From assembly GCA_017646945.1 (NCBI GenBank), contig JAGCLN010000009.1, positions 1 to 6,014 on the forward strand: a DNA stretch of 6,014 nucleotides. The letters run 5' to 3'. The position numbers were made by a program, and so were the translations under genes. Origin of the DNA: Clostridia bacterium. GTDB lineage: Bacteria > Bacillota > Clostridia > Christensenellales > Borkfalkiaceae. Each line of letters opens with the position of its first letter. Position 1 is the first letter of the stretch. Shown piece after piece: positions 5,913 to 6,014 of the stretch. The notes below the pieces were generated by a model. The model saw only the letters and a list, made by a program, of their open reading frames with translations. It made no database searches and had not been told where the DNA came from.

Positions 5913-6014
5913 TTACTTTAAGTACTCTTTATACTTTTTAACAAACTCTATGGCAAGTTCGTTAAACCAATAATCGGGATTGTTGAATAACTGCTCTTCC
6001 ATAATGGGAACGTA
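5913..6014 (-). CDS. C-terminal end of an unidentified protein, cut by window edge
   Basis: An open minus-strand frame enters from the right edge and gives 33 residues, ending with DYWFNELAIEFVKKYKEYLK and a TAA at 5913-5915. It is supported as coding by the terminator that starts 2 nt after its stop codon, by the convergent arrangement with ung, and by an ordinary composition ending in a charged, lysine-rich helix. I do not recognise the family from this short tail and suggest no function. Its single tryptophan is TGG. Confidence 0.72.
   Translation of the reverse strand, partial: YVPIMEEQLFNNPDYWFNELAIEFVKKYKEYLK

Overview
The window looks like a chromosomal housekeeping segment of an AT-rich Gram-positive bacterium, most likely Bacillota and probably Clostridia-like. 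The reasons are the gene order comM(yifB)-dprA-topA-hslV, which resembles the dprA-topA-...-clpQ(hslV)-clpY-codY block of Bacillus. The start of HslV also carries a Bacillus-like one-residue spacing, and promoters and Shine-Dalgarno (SD) sites are of the usual sigma-A / AGGAG type. No species can be named from the sequence alone, and no mobile element, CRISPR array, tRNA or rRNA was seen.

Layout: positions 1-5007 are one tightly packed minus-strand operon, transcribed from right to left. A good promoter (5038-5066) precedes comM (4-nt ATGA overlap with dprA), dprA, topA (18 nt further on) and hslV (4-nt ATGA overlap with topA, running off the left edge). A 192-bp very AT-rich divergent intergenic region (5008-5199) separates this operon from the plus-strand gene ung. 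Ung faces a minus-strand gene whose last 33 codons enter from the right edge. One symmetrical 14-bp hairpin with A and T tracts (5879-5910) appears to terminate both.

The genes deal with DNA topology, DNA uptake and recombination (ComM helicase, DprA RecA-loader), uracil repair (Ung) and protein quality control (HslV). The most notable point is that ung is interrupted by an in-frame TGA at codon 193, directly after the catalytic HPSPLS motif. The same frame then continues with 28 recognisable codons of the family's C-terminus to a TAA at the place where the family normally ends. TGA is used as a real stop by comM, so a general TGA=Trp code is unlikely. The choices are a recent nonsense mutation, programmed readthrough at a UGA-C context followed by a small hairpin, or a base error.

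Two further anomalies are a ComM Walker A motif in which the first glycine is valine, and a DprA that departs from its family at several normally invariant loops. The ung promoter places the predicted transcription start on the ATG itself, with no SD sequence, so ung looks leaderless. I did not find evidence for a wholly new multi-gene system here.
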